Shown: positions 15,256-23,655 of the stretch, one piece after another
Layout of the letters: each line of letters opens with the position of its first letter
Position numbering within the stretch: the first letter of the stretch is position 1
Source of the DNA: JAFGTP01 sp964498725
GTDB lineage: Bacteria > Fidelibacterota > UBA2242 > JAFGTP01
Direction: 5' to 3'
Assembly (NCBI GenBank): GCA_964498725.1
Contig: CAZCHS010000029.1
Location: 1 to 29,215 of the forward strand
DNA: 29,215 nt
The notes under the pieces: generated by a model
Databases searched by the model: none
What the model was told of the DNA's origin: nothing
What the model saw: the letters and a program-made list of their open reading frames with translations, nothing else
Made by a program: the position numbers and the translations under genes

Positions 15256-17769
15256 TTGAAGTCCATTGATAACTGGAATGAAATTTTTAACATAATTTTA
15301 CCCAATGTTGCCAAGCCCGCCCGCTATGTCGGACAAGAAAGAAATGCAGTCATTAAGGACCTGAACAGTATTGATGTCACCTTTGTCCTGGCATTTCCCG
15401 ACCTCTATGATGTGGGCATGTCCTATTACGGCTTTCAAATTTTGTATCATCTTTTGAACCGTGAAGAAACCATTGCTGCCGAGCGGGTTTATGCACCCTG
15501 GCCGGATTTTGAAGAAGAACTGCGAAAGCACGCCATTCCACTATACAGCCTGGAAAATCATGTTTCCTTACGGGAATTCGATATTATTGGCTTTTCCTTT
15601 TCCTATGAACTGGGCTACACCAATATGCTGAATATGCTGGATATGGCCAATATTCCGCTGCTGTCAAAAGACCGCCAACAGCATGATCCCCTGGTCATTG
15701 CCGGCGGCGGCAGTATGTTCAATCCGGAACCGGTGACGCCCTTTATTGATTGCATTATTCCCGGTGACGGTGAAGAAATCACAGTGGCATTGACGAAGTT
15801 TATCGGCGAACAGAAAAAAAAGAACATACCAAGAGATGAATTACTAAAATCCATTGCCGGCAATTTTCCTACTGTTTATGTGCCAAAATTTTACACCTCC
15901 AATGAGAAAACCGGTGAAGTATCTCCGGCTGTTGATTTTGTACCGAAACGCATCAAAGCCAACAAACTCAACAAATTATCAAATGATATATATCCGGAAA
16001 AACCATTAATCCCGCTGATGGATATCGCTCAAAACCGCTATGTGGCGGAAATTATGCGGGGATGCACACGAGGATGCAGATTTTGCCAGGCCGGCATGAT
16101 TTACAGGCCGGTCCGGGAAAGAAAGCCTGACGATATTGCCAGTCAGGTGAGAGAAAGTTTTCCAAACACAGGGTATGACGAACTCTCTTTGTTGTCACTC
16201 TCTACTTCTGACTATAACGGGCTGGAAAAATCCGTTTGTCAGATACTGGAGGGTACGCAGCAAAATAGTATGTCCATATCCTTTCCATCGATGAGACTGG
16301 ACAGTTTTTCTGAAAAAGTCGCTGAATATGCCAAGCAAACCAAGAAATCCGGCTTAACCTTTGCTCCGGAAGCCGGGTCTCAGCGGTTGCGTGATGCCAT
16401 CAACAAACAAATATCCGAAGAGGAATTGCTAAATTCTGTGAAAATTGCCCTGGAAAATGGCTGGCAACTGGTGAAATTATATTTCATGATCGGCCTCCCG
16501 GGAGAAACCATGGAGGATGTTTTGGCAATTGCCGACCTGGTGGAAAAAGTATTGCAGGTTGGCGGCAAACGGCTTAATGTGAATGTGACCTTATCCAGTT
16601 TTATTCCAAAACCCTTTACCCCTTTTCAATGGGAAGCACAGGATTCACCGAAATTGATACAGGAAAAAATCGATACTGTGAAACCCATCCTGCGAAAAAT
16701 GAAAAGAGTAAAAGTCATGAGTAGGGATCCTCGCTACTCACAATTAGAAGGATTGATGTCCAGAGGTGATCGTAAGCTCAGCCATGTTATTTTAAAAGCC
16801 TGGCAACGAGGCGCCAAATTTGACAGTTGGCGTGAGTTTTATAATTTTGATCTCTGGGAAACCATTATGGATGAGCTGGGTTATGACCTGTCGGACTACA
16901 CCGGCGCGCGTGATATTGACGCGCCGCTGCCCTGGGAAGTAATCGATCCGCTCATCAGCAAAATTTTTCTTCTCAAAGAACGGGAAAGAGCTTTTGCTGC
17001 ACAACTGACACCGGATTGCCGGGAAGGTTGTGTCGGTTGCAATGTCTGTTTTGATGATCTGCAAATGGATCTTGTGGAAAATGAAAAAGGAAATCAGTTT
17101 GCCTTTGCAGCCTCTGATTCGGAACAGCAGGACCAAAAATTTCGCTATAGATTGAATTTTGTAAAGACCGGAGCGGCAAAATTCACCTCCCACCTTGATA
17201 TAATTCGCATTTTTAAACAAGCGTTGAAAGGTGCCCAATTTGATCTATGTTATACGGGAGGATATAACAAAAAACCCAAGATTTCAGCAGGATTCCCCCT
17301 TCCCTACGCCTTTACATCGGAAGATGAATATATTGAAGTTTTTCTGAAAAATCCTGTTGAAAAGATTGACAAACAGCTGAATGAACACCTTCCTGAAGGA
17401 TTAAGAATCAAAAATTTTAAACAATTAGACTCAGGAACAGCTTCAGTTTCTAATTTGGTGATTGGATTTATTTACCAGGCCAGTTTTGTTGATAAACTGC
17501 CCGGTACGATCAAATCAGAGGTTGAAGAGGTTCTGAATCAAAAAAATTTATGGATTGAGCGCATCAAAAAGAATAAAAGCAAAAAACTTGATGCCCGCAA
17601 ATTTATTCAGTCCATCGAGATCCGTGACAATCAAGTGGAAATGACACTCAATGTCATTGACGGACGCACAGTAAAAGTCCATGAAATTCTCGATCTGCTG
17701 AATCTCAGTGAGAAAAAATTCTACGTTCTCAGGAAAAAAACATTGTTCAAAGCGGAATTTTTCGACTAG
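15256..17769 (+). CDS. Fused B12-binding-type radical SAM protein (TIGR03960 + TIGR03936)
   Basis: An 837-residue two-part protein. The N-terminal region (about 30-200) resembles the B12-binding-like domain of the TIGR03960 family. A radical SAM domain follows with the 4Fe-4S motif CTRGCRFC (Cys270, Cys274, Cys277). Near residue 590 a second cysteine cluster, CREGCVGCNVC, is seen. From about 630 the TIGR03936/DUF2344 radical-SAM-associated domain begins (RYRLNFVKTGAAKFTSHLDIIRIF...). In many bacteria the two parts are encoded separately or as a fusion just upstream of RNase G and L21, as here; the reaction is not known to me, and a link to RNA or ribosome modification is inferred from context only. 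The start is a TTG with GGAG six bases upstream. Confidence 0.88.
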   Translation: MKSIDNWNEIFNIILPNVAKPARYVGQERNAVIKDLNSIDVTFVLAFPDLYDVGMSYYGFQILYHLLNREETIAAERVYAPWPDFEEELRKHAIPLYSLENHVSLREFDIIGFSFSYELGYTNMLNMLDMANIPLLSKDRQQHDPLVIAGGGSMFNPEPVTPFIDCIIPGDGEEITVALTKFIGEQKKKNIPRDELLKSIAGNFPTVYVPKFYTSNEKTGEVSPAVDFVPKRIKANKLNKLSNDIYPEKPLIPLMDIAQNRYVAEIMRGCTRGCRFCQAGMIYRPVRERKPDDIASQVRESFPNTGYDELSLLSLSTSDYNGLEKSVCQILEGTQQNSMSISFPSMRLDSFSEKVAEYAKQTKKSGLTFAPEAGSQRLRDAINKQISEEELLNSVKIALENGWQLVKLYFMIGLPGETMEDVLAIADLVEKVLQVGGKRLNVNVTLSSFIPKPFTPFQWEAQDSPKLIQEKIDTVKPILRKMKRVKVMSRDPRYSQLEGLMSRGDRKLSHVILKAWQRGAKFDSWREFYNFDLWETIMDELGYDLSDYTGARDIDAPLPWEVIDPLISKIFLLKERERAFAAQLTPDCREGCVGCNVCFDDLQMDLVENEKGNQFAFAASDSEQQDQKFRYRLNFVKTGAAKFTSHLDIIRIFKQALKGAQFDLCYTGGYNKKPKISAGFPLPYAFTSEDEYIEVFLKNPVEKIDKQLNEHLPEGLRIKNFKQLDSGTASVSNLVIGFIYQASFVDKLPGTIKSEVEEVLNQKNLWIERIKKNKSKKLDARKFIQSIEIRDNQVEMTLNVIDGRTVKVHEILDLLNLSEKKFYVLRKKTLFKAEFFD

Positions 17770-17856
17770 TCTGAATACCACTGGTGAGAAAAATTCTTGA
17801 TAGTAATCAGTAATACTGGTATTCGTTTTTTGAATTAGAAAAGAGGAAACCGGAAA

Positions 17857-19398
17857 ATGAATAAGCGAATTTTGATAAGCAAATCCGCGCGAGAAACACG
17901 GGTCGCTATTCACGAAAACGGGGAACTTGTCGATTTTTTTGTAGAAAATTTTGAAAGTACCCGTTCCGTAGGAAATATTTACAAAGGTGAAGTGGAAAAT
18001 GTCATTAGTGGTATACAAGCCGCTTTTGTTGATATCGGATTAGAAAAAAATGCTTTTCTACCCTTTGCCGAGGTTGGCGATCCAAAAAGCGCCGCATCAT
18101 TAGTGGGAGATATTGAAGGTGACAATTCCGATGATATACACCGCAACACCAAGAAAAAAAGCAATCGGGACCTTAATAAAGTCAAATTGAAAAAGGGCCA
18201 GGAAATACTGGTTCAGGTTATTAAAGAACCTTTTGGCGAAAAAGGCGCCCGGGTCACCACGGATTTAAGTATTCCGGGACGCTTTATCGTATTAGTCCCT
18301 TATGTGGACTATATCGGCGTCTCAAAAAAAATTAAAAGCAGATCAGAACGGGATGAATTGCGTGATATTGCCAAGGCCATTAAGCCAGAGGGCATGGGCA
18401 TTATTCTGCGAACTGTAACCAAGGAAGCTGACCGGGAAGCCCTGGAATCAGACCTGAACAATTTGCTGGAAGAATGGGAACGGATTGAAGAAAAAGTCCG
18501 TCGCTCACCGGTGAAAACCTGTGTCTACCAGGACATGTCCACCGCCTCTTCAATTCTCCGGGACGTTATGTCCAGGGATATTTCCAAAATTTTAGTTGAC
18601 GATAAAGGATTATATCGGCGCTTATTGAGCTATGTAAAATCGGTCTCGCCGGAATATGCACAAAAAGTCGAGTTATACAAATCCAAAGTTCCCATGTTCG
18701 ATCAATTGGGCGTTGAAAAAGAATTTCGTAAATCCCTGCGCAAAAAAGTCTGGCTGAAAAATGGCGGCTTTATTATTATCGAACATACGGAAGCTATGAC
18801 AACCATTGATGTGAATAGCGGTAAATTCATCAGCAAATCCGATCATGAAAAAATATCCCTGAAAACCAATATTCTGGCCTCCCAGGAAATCGCCAAACAA
18901 TTACGCCTGCGGGACATTGGCGGCCTGATCGTGATTGATTATATTGACATGCAGAACCGGTCCAACAGGAAAAAGGTCTTTAATGAAATTCGGAAGGAAT
19001 TAAAAAAGGACAAAGCCGCGGTCTCCATTCTGGAAATCTCAGATTTTGGGTTGCTGGAAATGACACGGCAGCGCACCCGCCCCAATTTATTACATTCGGT
19101 GAGTGAGCCCTGCCCGCTTTGCAAAGGTTCCGGACGGATCATGTCAAAAGGAAGCCTGGTAACCCAGATCGAAAGCTGGTTCCGCCGCTTTAAATATCAA
19201 TCCAAAGAAAGACGGCTGGAGCTCTATATTCATCCGGAAATTGCCAGCTATTTGCGCATGAATGAAAAAAATCTTATTCGCAAAATGCAGTGGAAATATT
19301 TTATCAGAATTAAACTAAAAGAAGATTCCACCGTAAATATTGATGATTTCAAGGTCTTTTCCGTTAAAAATGGCGTGGAAATTACTGATAAATATTAA
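17857..19398 (+). CDS. rng: Ribonuclease G/E family endoribonuclease
   Basis: A 513-residue RNase E/G catalytic protein without the long C-terminal scaffold of RNase E, so RNase G-type in size. It opens MNKRILISKSARETRVAIHENGELVDFF, has an S1 domain (GNIYKGEVENVISGIQAAFVDIGLEKNAFL, from about residue 37) with a charged insertion near 85-105, metal-binding acids in TTIDVNSGKF (Asp318) and LIVIDYIDM (Asp361), and the zinc-link motif CPLCKGSG (Cys419, Cys422). It cleaves single-stranded RNA in rRNA maturation and mRNA decay. It lies 87 bases after the radical SAM gene and before rplU, the arrangement common in many phyla. GAGGAAACCGG precedes the ATG. Confidence 0.93.
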   Translation: MNKRILISKSARETRVAIHENGELVDFFVENFESTRSVGNIYKGEVENVISGIQAAFVDIGLEKNAFLPFAEVGDPKSAASLVGDIEGDNSDDIHRNTKKKSNRDLNKVKLKKGQEILVQVIKEPFGEKGARVTTDLSIPGRFIVLVPYVDYIGVSKKIKSRSERDELRDIAKAIKPEGMGIILRTVTKEADREALESDLNNLLEEWERIEEKVRRSPVKTCVYQDMSTASSILRDVMSRDISKILVDDKGLYRRLLSYVKSVSPEYAQKVELYKSKVPMFDQLGVEKEFRKSLRKKVWLKNGGFIIIEHTEAMTTIDVNSGKFISKSDHEKISLKTNILASQEIAKQLRLRDIGGLIVIDYIDMQNRSNRKKVFNEIRKELKKDKAAVSILEISDFGLLEMTRQRTRPNLLHSVSEPCPLCKGSGRIMSKGSLVTQIESWFRRFKYQSKERRLELYIHPEIASYLRMNEKNLIRKMQWKYFIRIKLKEDSTVNIDDFKVFSVKNGVEITDKY

Positions 19399-19400
19399 TC

Positions 19401-19429
19401 TTGACATTAAAAATTCATTAGCTTAACTT
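19401..19429 (+). promoter_or_regulatory. Likely promoter for rplU-rpmA
   Basis: A perfect TTGACA at 19401-19406 lies 17 bases before TAACTT at 19424-19429, in the short gap between the RNase G stop and the L21 start. The -10 match is poor for sigma-70 but TAACTTTA resembles the TAnnTTTG form used in Bacteroidota. It would let the two ribosomal protein genes be transcribed apart from rng. Confidence 0.45.
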
Positions 19430-19462
19430 TACCCGCCTTATTGAAAAGGAGAAAAGGATACA

Positions 19463-19786
19463 ATGAAAAGAGAAAATTACGCAATCGCAGAAATCGCAGG
19501 TAAACAAGTTATTCTGGAGCCTGGCAAAAAAATTCGTGTTCCAAAGTTGGATTTGGAAGAAGGTGCTGAATATACAGCTGACAAAATTTTATATCTCAGA
19601 AAAGGTGATGACGTAACCGTTGGACAGCCCTATCTTGAAGATAGCGCAATTAAAACAACTGTGGTTGGTCATGATAGAGAAGCCAAAATCATCGTTTATA
19701 AAAAACATCGCAGAAAACGTTATGATGTAAAAAAAGGCCACCGTCAGAATTATTCAGTGATTGAAGTTGAAAAATTTGCAAACTAA
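19463..19786 (+). CDS. rplU: 50S ribosomal protein L21
   Basis: A 107-residue protein matching bL21 in length and motifs: YAIAEIAGKQVILEPGKKIRVPKL at the N-terminus (the usual form is YAIIxxGGKQYxVxxGDxxxVExL), VGQPYLEDSAIKTTVVGH in the middle, and the basic KIIVYKKHRRKRYDVKKGHRQ stretch that binds 23S rRNA. The AGGAGAAAAGGA ribosome site is strong, as expected for a ribosomal protein. It is followed after 34 bases by rpmA, the near-universal gene order. Confidence 0.97.
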   Translation: MKRENYAIAEIAGKQVILEPGKKIRVPKLDLEEGAEYTADKILYLRKGDDVTVGQPYLEDSAIKTTVVGHDREAKIIVYKKHRRKRYDVKKGHRQNYSVIEVEKFAN

Positions 19787-19820
19787 TTTGCAATTAAAGA
19801 ATTAAAAATCAGGAGTTATC

Positions 19821-20069
19821 ATGGCTCATAAAAAAGGAATGGGAAGTACCAGTAATGGTCGCGACAGTATCGCAAAAAGACTGGGCGTCAAAAGATCCGC
19901 CGGTCAAAGCGTTTCCGCCGGATGTATTATCGTTCGTCAGCGCGGTACCAAAATTCATCCCGGTATCAATGTTGGCAAAGGCGGCGATGACACGCTGTTC
20001 GCATTAACAGACGGTACAGTCAGTTTCGTAACCAAAGCAGGCAACAAAAAGTTCGCTAACGTTATGTAA
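19821..20069 (+). CDS. rpmA: 50S ribosomal protein L27
   Basis: An 82-residue bL27 protein, beginning MAHKKGMGSTSNGRDSIAKRLGVKR and containing IIVRQRGTKIHPG and the G-rich loop VGKGGDDTLFALTDG. The N-terminal tail reaches the peptidyl-transferase centre in known ribosomes; there is no Firmicutes-type cleaved extension. AGGAG stands 6 bases before the ATG. It ends the rng-rplU-rpmA block and is followed by a strong terminator. Confidence 0.97.
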   Translation: MAHKKGMGSTSNGRDSIAKRLGVKRSAGQSVSAGCIIVRQRGTKIHPGINVGKGGDDTLFALTDGTVSFVTKAGNKKFANVM

Positions 20070-20100
20070 ACTAACCCAAAAACAAATGGTAAAAAATTTA

Positions 20101-20127
20101 GTCCCGATTCCATCGGGACTTTTTTTT
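20101..20127 (+). terminator. Intrinsic terminator after rpmA
   Basis: GTCCCGAT (20101-20108) pairs perfectly with ATCGGGAC (20112-20119) around a 3-base loop and is followed directly by eight T (20120-20127). It lies about 30 bases past the L27 stop. The rest of the gap to 20285 shows nothing further. Confidence 0.92.
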
Positions 20128-20285
20128 ATCCTGGATAATCCCAAGGATTCGTCTGTGTTCTCAAAATCAATTTGGGAACCAGTTGAGACCTCACCGGTAA
20201 ATCCATTCAAATTGATTTTTATTGAAATATCATTGAACTTGTTAGTAGAAATTCTTTATTTAATCATCAAACATTATATTAAACT

Positions 20286-21014
20286 ATGAATCAAATAAAA
20301 ACCAAAAAATCTTTTGAAATATCCACACCGCTGGACATTCCCGATATAGTGCTAAAAAAATGGCAAAACATCCTCGATATCATAGCAAAGGTCATTGACG
20401 TTCCGGCAGCTCTGATCATGCGTCTGGTGGAATCCGATATCGAAGTTTTTCTCTCCAGCCGGACAACTGGTAATCCCTATGAAAAAGGGGCCAAAGAACA
20501 CTTTTGGGATTCCGGACTCTATTGTGAAACCGTGATCAGAAAAGACCAAAAACTTTTAGTTCCCAACGCCCTTAAGAGCGAAAAGTGGAAAAACAATCCT
20601 GACGTCAAACTTAACATGATATCCTATTTGGGCTATCCACTTGTTTTACCAAATGGTGTCCCCTTCGGAACAATCTGTGTTCTTGACAAACAGGAACATT
20701 CATTCCCAAAAATCTTCCAGGATCTGTTGCAAAATTACCGGGATGTTGTCCAGGGACACCTGGAGCTGGCATTTATGAATCAGTCATTAGGTGAAAAGAA
20801 TAAGCAATTGACCGATTACATTGAAGAAATAAAAACCCTCAGAGGCATAATTCCCATTTGTTCCCATTGTAAAAAAATCAGGAATAGCAAAGGGTATTGG
20901 ACCCGGGTTGAAAAATATATAGAAGACCATAGTGACGCGAAATTCAGCCATGGAATTTGTGAAGAATGCATGGAAGAACTTTATAGTAATCAGTCCTGGT
21001 TTAAGGAAAAATAG
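20286..21014 (+). CDS. GAF domain protein with C-terminal zinc-type Cys motif
   Basis: A 242-residue soluble protein. Residues about 25-165 form a GAF-like sensor domain (DVPAALIMRLVESDIEVFLSS... GLYCETVIRKDQKLLVPNA... YLGYPLVLPNGVPFGTICVLD). A short coiled linker leads to a C-terminal module LRGIIPICSHCKKIRNSKGYW...HGICEEC, with Cys192, Cys195, Cys225 and Cys228 placed to bind a metal. That module is common at the end of GAF, PAS and receiver proteins of environmental bacteria, but its role is not known to me. No kinase, cyclase or DNA-binding domain is present, so any output must go through this motif. The gene has no evident ribosome site. It is convergent with sfsA, with one base between the stops. 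Confidence 0.85.
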   Translation: MNQIKTKKSFEISTPLDIPDIVLKKWQNILDIIAKVIDVPAALIMRLVESDIEVFLSSRTTGNPYEKGAKEHFWDSGLYCETVIRKDQKLLVPNALKSEKWKNNPDVKLNMISYLGYPLVLPNGVPFGTICVLDKQEHSFPKIFQDLLQNYRDVVQGHLELAFMNQSLGEKNKQLTDYIEEIKTLRGIIPICSHCKKIRNSKGYWTRVEKYIEDHSDAKFSHGICEECMEELYSNQSWFKEK

Positions 21015-21015
21015 A

Positions 21016-22134
21016 TCAACCAACTCTGGCATTTAAAATAAGCTTATAAAACTCATGATTTCGCAATGGATTTTCATTGAAATAAAAGAGATGTGAATTC
21101 TCCCTGGTATCACTGCAGCCAAACCCCCTCACCGCACCATCACAGACCTTTTCCACCTGAAGGGCAATTTCACTTTCGTAACGAATTGGCGTTCGCACCG
21201 GCAGAACCTTTTTGATTGTCATGAAATCCGGTGTCAGATAGTCAATGTGATAATGATAATACTTTTTCTTCAGATGATGGTGCCGGATACGCTTGTCCAG
21301 ATTGGCCATGCCGGAGCCGACATAAACATAGAATCCGGGCTGAAATACAAATTTTCCTAACTTGCCGATTTCGATTTCCTGCGTTTTTTTATTTTCCATT
21401 AAAAGCAGGTAAGCGCCTTTGCTGATTGTATTTTTCACAGTTTTTGAATAGTCAACCGGCACTGATGTGAAACTGTCCAAATCGATCGTAACCGGATCCG
21501 GCAAACGGATTTTTCCGGCACAAAATTGGACTTTGTCAGCAGTCAAAAAACTTTTAGCATACTCAAAATCCACATGGTAATTGGGATGGAATTTTTCCGC
21601 GCCGAAATTGGTGATCAGGAAGTAAACATACTTTTTGATGTTTGGAAATTCATTTTCATTCAGCTCATCGATATGCTTTTTACCGCGAACTGTTGGCGCA
21701 TCAGGAAACATGGCCACGCCATTGTGGATCAGAGTGCAGGATTTGACCTCCACAAAAGCCTGAGTATTATCCGCAAAAGTCAGCAAGAAATCAATCCGTG
21801 AATTTTTGTATGTCACTTCCCGCTGAATGGTTTTGATATTGGAAAATTCCGGTATCTTGCCGGCTTTCAACAATTCATGGAAAACCTTATTGACTTTTAC
21901 CGTATCCAGAAATACTAAATGCCCCTGGTAGCGGGTCGCAACCACTTTATAATTAAACTTTGGTGTCGGGTGATATGCCAGATAAAATATTGCGCCTTTG
22001 TAGAGAAATTCCTCCATGCGCCCGGTATTGGGCACATAGGCGCGGATTTCTTCGCCCCGGTATTCCAAATGCATCACAAATCGGTTAGGCCGGTCAAGAA
22101 ATGTTGCTGCGATATATTGGTCGTAAAACTTCAT
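21016..22134 (-). CDS. sfsA: SfsA nuclease fused to a DUF123 (GIY-YIG-like) domain
   Basis: A 372-residue two-domain protein. Residues 1 to about 230 are SfsA: an OB-like N-terminus (FLDRPNRFVMHLEYRGEEIRAYVPNTGRM) and a PD-(D/E)xK nuclease core with RIDFLL (Asp115) and AFVEVKS (Glu129, Lys131), then RGKKHIDEL. Residues about 237-372 match DUF123 (GAYLLLMENKK, GFYVYVGSG, YHIDYLT, GFGCSDTREN.SHLFYF), a GIY-YIG-related domain. SfsA homologues bind DNA and some have been shown to be nucleases. The ATG lies two bases from a run of N, so its ribosome site is not visible, though the N-terminus matches the family well. Confidence 0.87.
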   Translation of the reverse strand: MKFYDQYIAATFLDRPNRFVMHLEYRGEEIRAYVPNTGRMEEFLYKGAIFYLAYHPTPKFNYKVVATRYQGHLVFLDTVKVNKVFHELLKAGKIPEFSNIKTIQREVTYKNSRIDFLLTFADNTQAFVEVKSCTLIHNGVAMFPDAPTVRGKKHIDELNENEFPNIKKYVYFLITNFGAEKFHPNYHVDFEYAKSFLTADKVQFCAGKIRLPDPVTIDLDSFTSVPVDYSKTVKNTISKGAYLLLMENKKTQEIEIGKLGKFVFQPGFYVYVGSGMANLDKRIRHHHLKKKYYHYHIDYLTPDFMTIKKVLPVRTPIRYESEIALQVEKVCDGAVRGFGCSDTRENSHLFYFNENPLRNHEFYKLILNARVG

Positions 22135-22136
22135 AT

Positions 22137-22236
22137 NNNNNNNNNNNNNNNNNNNNNNNNNNNNNNNNNNNNNNNNNNNNNNNNNNNNNNNNNNNNNNNN
22201 NNNNNNNNNNNNNNNNNNNNNNNNNNNNNNNNNNNN
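22137..22236. other. Assembly gap of 100 N
   Basis: Exactly 100 N, the usual placeholder for a gap of unknown length. The dispersed repeat at 22265-22296 lies just to its right, which may explain why assembly broke here. The promoter and ribosome site of the SfsA-DUF123 gene are hidden in it. Confidence 0.97.
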
Positions 22237-22264
22237 TCATTCACATATTATCAAATTTGTCAAT

Positions 22265-22296
22265 TCTTATCCGTGCAATTCTGCTAATCCGTGTCC
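22265..22296 (-). repeat. Dispersed 32-bp repeat, left copy (inverted)
   Basis: The reverse complement of this segment begins GGACACGGATTAGCAGAATT and matches 25335-25366 at 31 of 32 positions. The motif has a near-10-base rhythm (CACGGATTA..., CACGGATAA...), like the degenerate CACGGATNAA repeats scattered in intergenic DNA of many environmental bacteria. It lies just past the stop of the dehydrogenase gene. Confidence 0.8.
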
Positions 22297-22307
22297 CAAA
22301 AAAAGTC

Positions 22308-23279
22308 TCATTCCGGCGCGTACCATTTGAATTCGCCGGTATCAAACAATTGCACCAATTGCTCGGCGCTTTGTTCGGATTTACGCACTACTGCTTCCCG
22401 GGTATTAAAGGAATTATGCGGCGTAAAGATTACGTTGGGATATTGCTGCAATTCTTTCACAGCATCCACTTCTTTGGAGTCCACCTCTTTTCCGGAGCGC
22501 AGGCTGACCGCCAGTTTTGCTTCGTCTTTGTAAACATCCACGCCAATGCCGCCCAGTTTATTTTCTTTCAATAGTTTCAGCAATTCCGATGGATAGGACA
22601 ATTCACCGCGGGCAATATTGACAAACAATGCATTGGGCTTGGCTTTGGCCAGTTTTTCGTAAGTGAAATAGTTTTCGTTTTCCGGGGTCAGGTTCATGGC
22701 GCAGGCAATAATGTCGGCTTTGCCTACCGCATCATCAAAAGTGGTGTAATCCACAAAAGGGTATTTCTCTTCCAGGTCGACGCCGAAAACCGTCATGCCC
22801 AGGCCCTGCCCGATTTTAACGATTTCCGACCCAATATTTCCTACTCCCATCACCAACAGGGTCTTGCCTTCAATTTCAGTTCCGGTCAGCCCGTCGCGAT
22901 GGAAGGTCTTGAAAGATTCTGTCTGCACCGGCAGTTTACGGGCCAGCGCCATCCAAAGCGTCAACGCCTGTTCCGCCACCGAGCGGTTGCAATAGAGTGG
23001 CAGATAACCGAGTTTGACATCAGCCGCTGTTTCGGATTTGTATTTCAGCAGGTGGTCATAACCGGTGCTGCGGGATAGGATCGCCATCAAATCGTCAGCC
23101 CAATCCAGGGGAAGGGTGGATTGTGTGCGAACACTGATCACCTTTGCCGGTGGTGTGTCATCGCCATTTTCCTGAATGGTTTTCCAGGTATAGCCGGCCC
23201 TGATGCTTTCCGGCATGTACTTTTTCAGTTGTTCCTGCTCTTCTTCAAAAGCTTCGTAAAAGTAAACATCGTATTTCAT
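22308..23279 (-). CDS. NAD-dependent D-2-hydroxyacid dehydrogenase family protein
   Basis: A 323-residue oxidoreductase. The Rossmann motif VMGVGNIGSE is at about residues 143-152, followed by GVDLEE, where an acidic residue favours NAD. The catalytic triad of the family can be placed as Arg224 (NIARGE), Glu253 (DVYKDE) and His288 (TPHNSF). The family interconverts 2-hydroxy and 2-keto acids (lactate, glycerate, phosphoglycerate and relatives). Here the sequence CNRSVAEQALTLWMALARK replaces the usual VAE helix, placing it in the D-lactate/D-isomer-specific group, but the substrate is unclear. An AAGGAAT site precedes the ATG; the 23297-23326 repeat lies directly upstream. Confidence 0.9.
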   Translation of the reverse strand: MKYDVYFYEAFEEEQEQLKKYMPESIRAGYTWKTIQENGDDTPPAKVISVRTQSTLPLDWADDLMAILSRSTGYDHLLKYKSETAADVKLGYLPLYCNRSVAEQALTLWMALARKLPVQTESFKTFHRDGLTGTEIEGKTLLVMGVGNIGSEIVKIGQGLGMTVFGVDLEEKYPFVDYTTFDDAVGKADIIACAMNLTPENENYFTYEKLAKAKPNALFVNIARGELSYPSELLKLLKENKLGGIGVDVYKDEAKLAVSLRSGKEVDSKEVDAVKELQQYPNVIFTPHNSFNTREAVVRKSEQSAEQLVQLFDTGEFKWYAPE

Positions 23280-23296
23280 TTTTATTCCTTTATTTA

Positions 23297-23326
23297 CCGC
23301 GGATTTACGCAGAATTAAAACGGATT
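23297..23326. repeat. CGGATT-type degenerate intergenic repeat
   Basis: The segment CCGCGGATTTACGCAGAATT followed by AAAACGGATT is a further degenerate form of the CGGATT decamer-like motif seen at 22265, 25335 and 25471-25950. It fills part of the 97-base gap between the dehydrogenase gene and the antitoxin gene. Confidence 0.55.
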
Positions 23327-23376
23327 TTATTTTAACCGTAATCTGTTCACCAATAAGCGGCCGAATTAATGATTTG

Positions 23377-23655
23377 TCATTTGCGTGATGTTAACCTTCC
23401 TTCGGCATATTGATGAAGAATACTTGAAATTAATGTTTGGTATGGTAGCCCAAGTTCAGCGGCGGTCGTTTTTATTGAATCTAAATCATTTGTTGAAAGT
23501 CTTATATTAATTCGGTTATCTTTTTTTAATGTATTCTTTGCAATTTCACGATGCTGTTTAATTTCATCTTGTAAATTATCAACAGATTCCCACTCTTCAT
23601 TTTCCAATGATTGTAATAATTCTTTTTCTTCATGGTCTAATATAAAATTCTTCAT
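23377..23655 (-). CDS. CopG/BrnA-type antitoxin
   Basis: A 92-residue acidic protein. The N-terminal half (LDHEEKELLQSLENEEWESV) should bind the toxin; the C-terminal half INIRLSTNDLDSIKTTAAELGLPYQTLISSILHQYAEG is a ribbon-helix-helix DNA-binding domain like that of the CopG-type antitoxins of BrnT-like systems. Its ATG overlaps the toxin stop codon by four bases (ATGA), so the two are translationally coupled. It probably neutralises the toxin and represses the operon. Toxin-first order fits BrnT/BrnA. Confidence 0.82.
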   Translation of the reverse strand: MKNFILDHEEKELLQSLENEEWESVDNLQDEIKQHREIAKNTLKKDNRINIRLSTNDLDSIKTTAAELGLPYQTLISSILHQYAEGRLTSRK

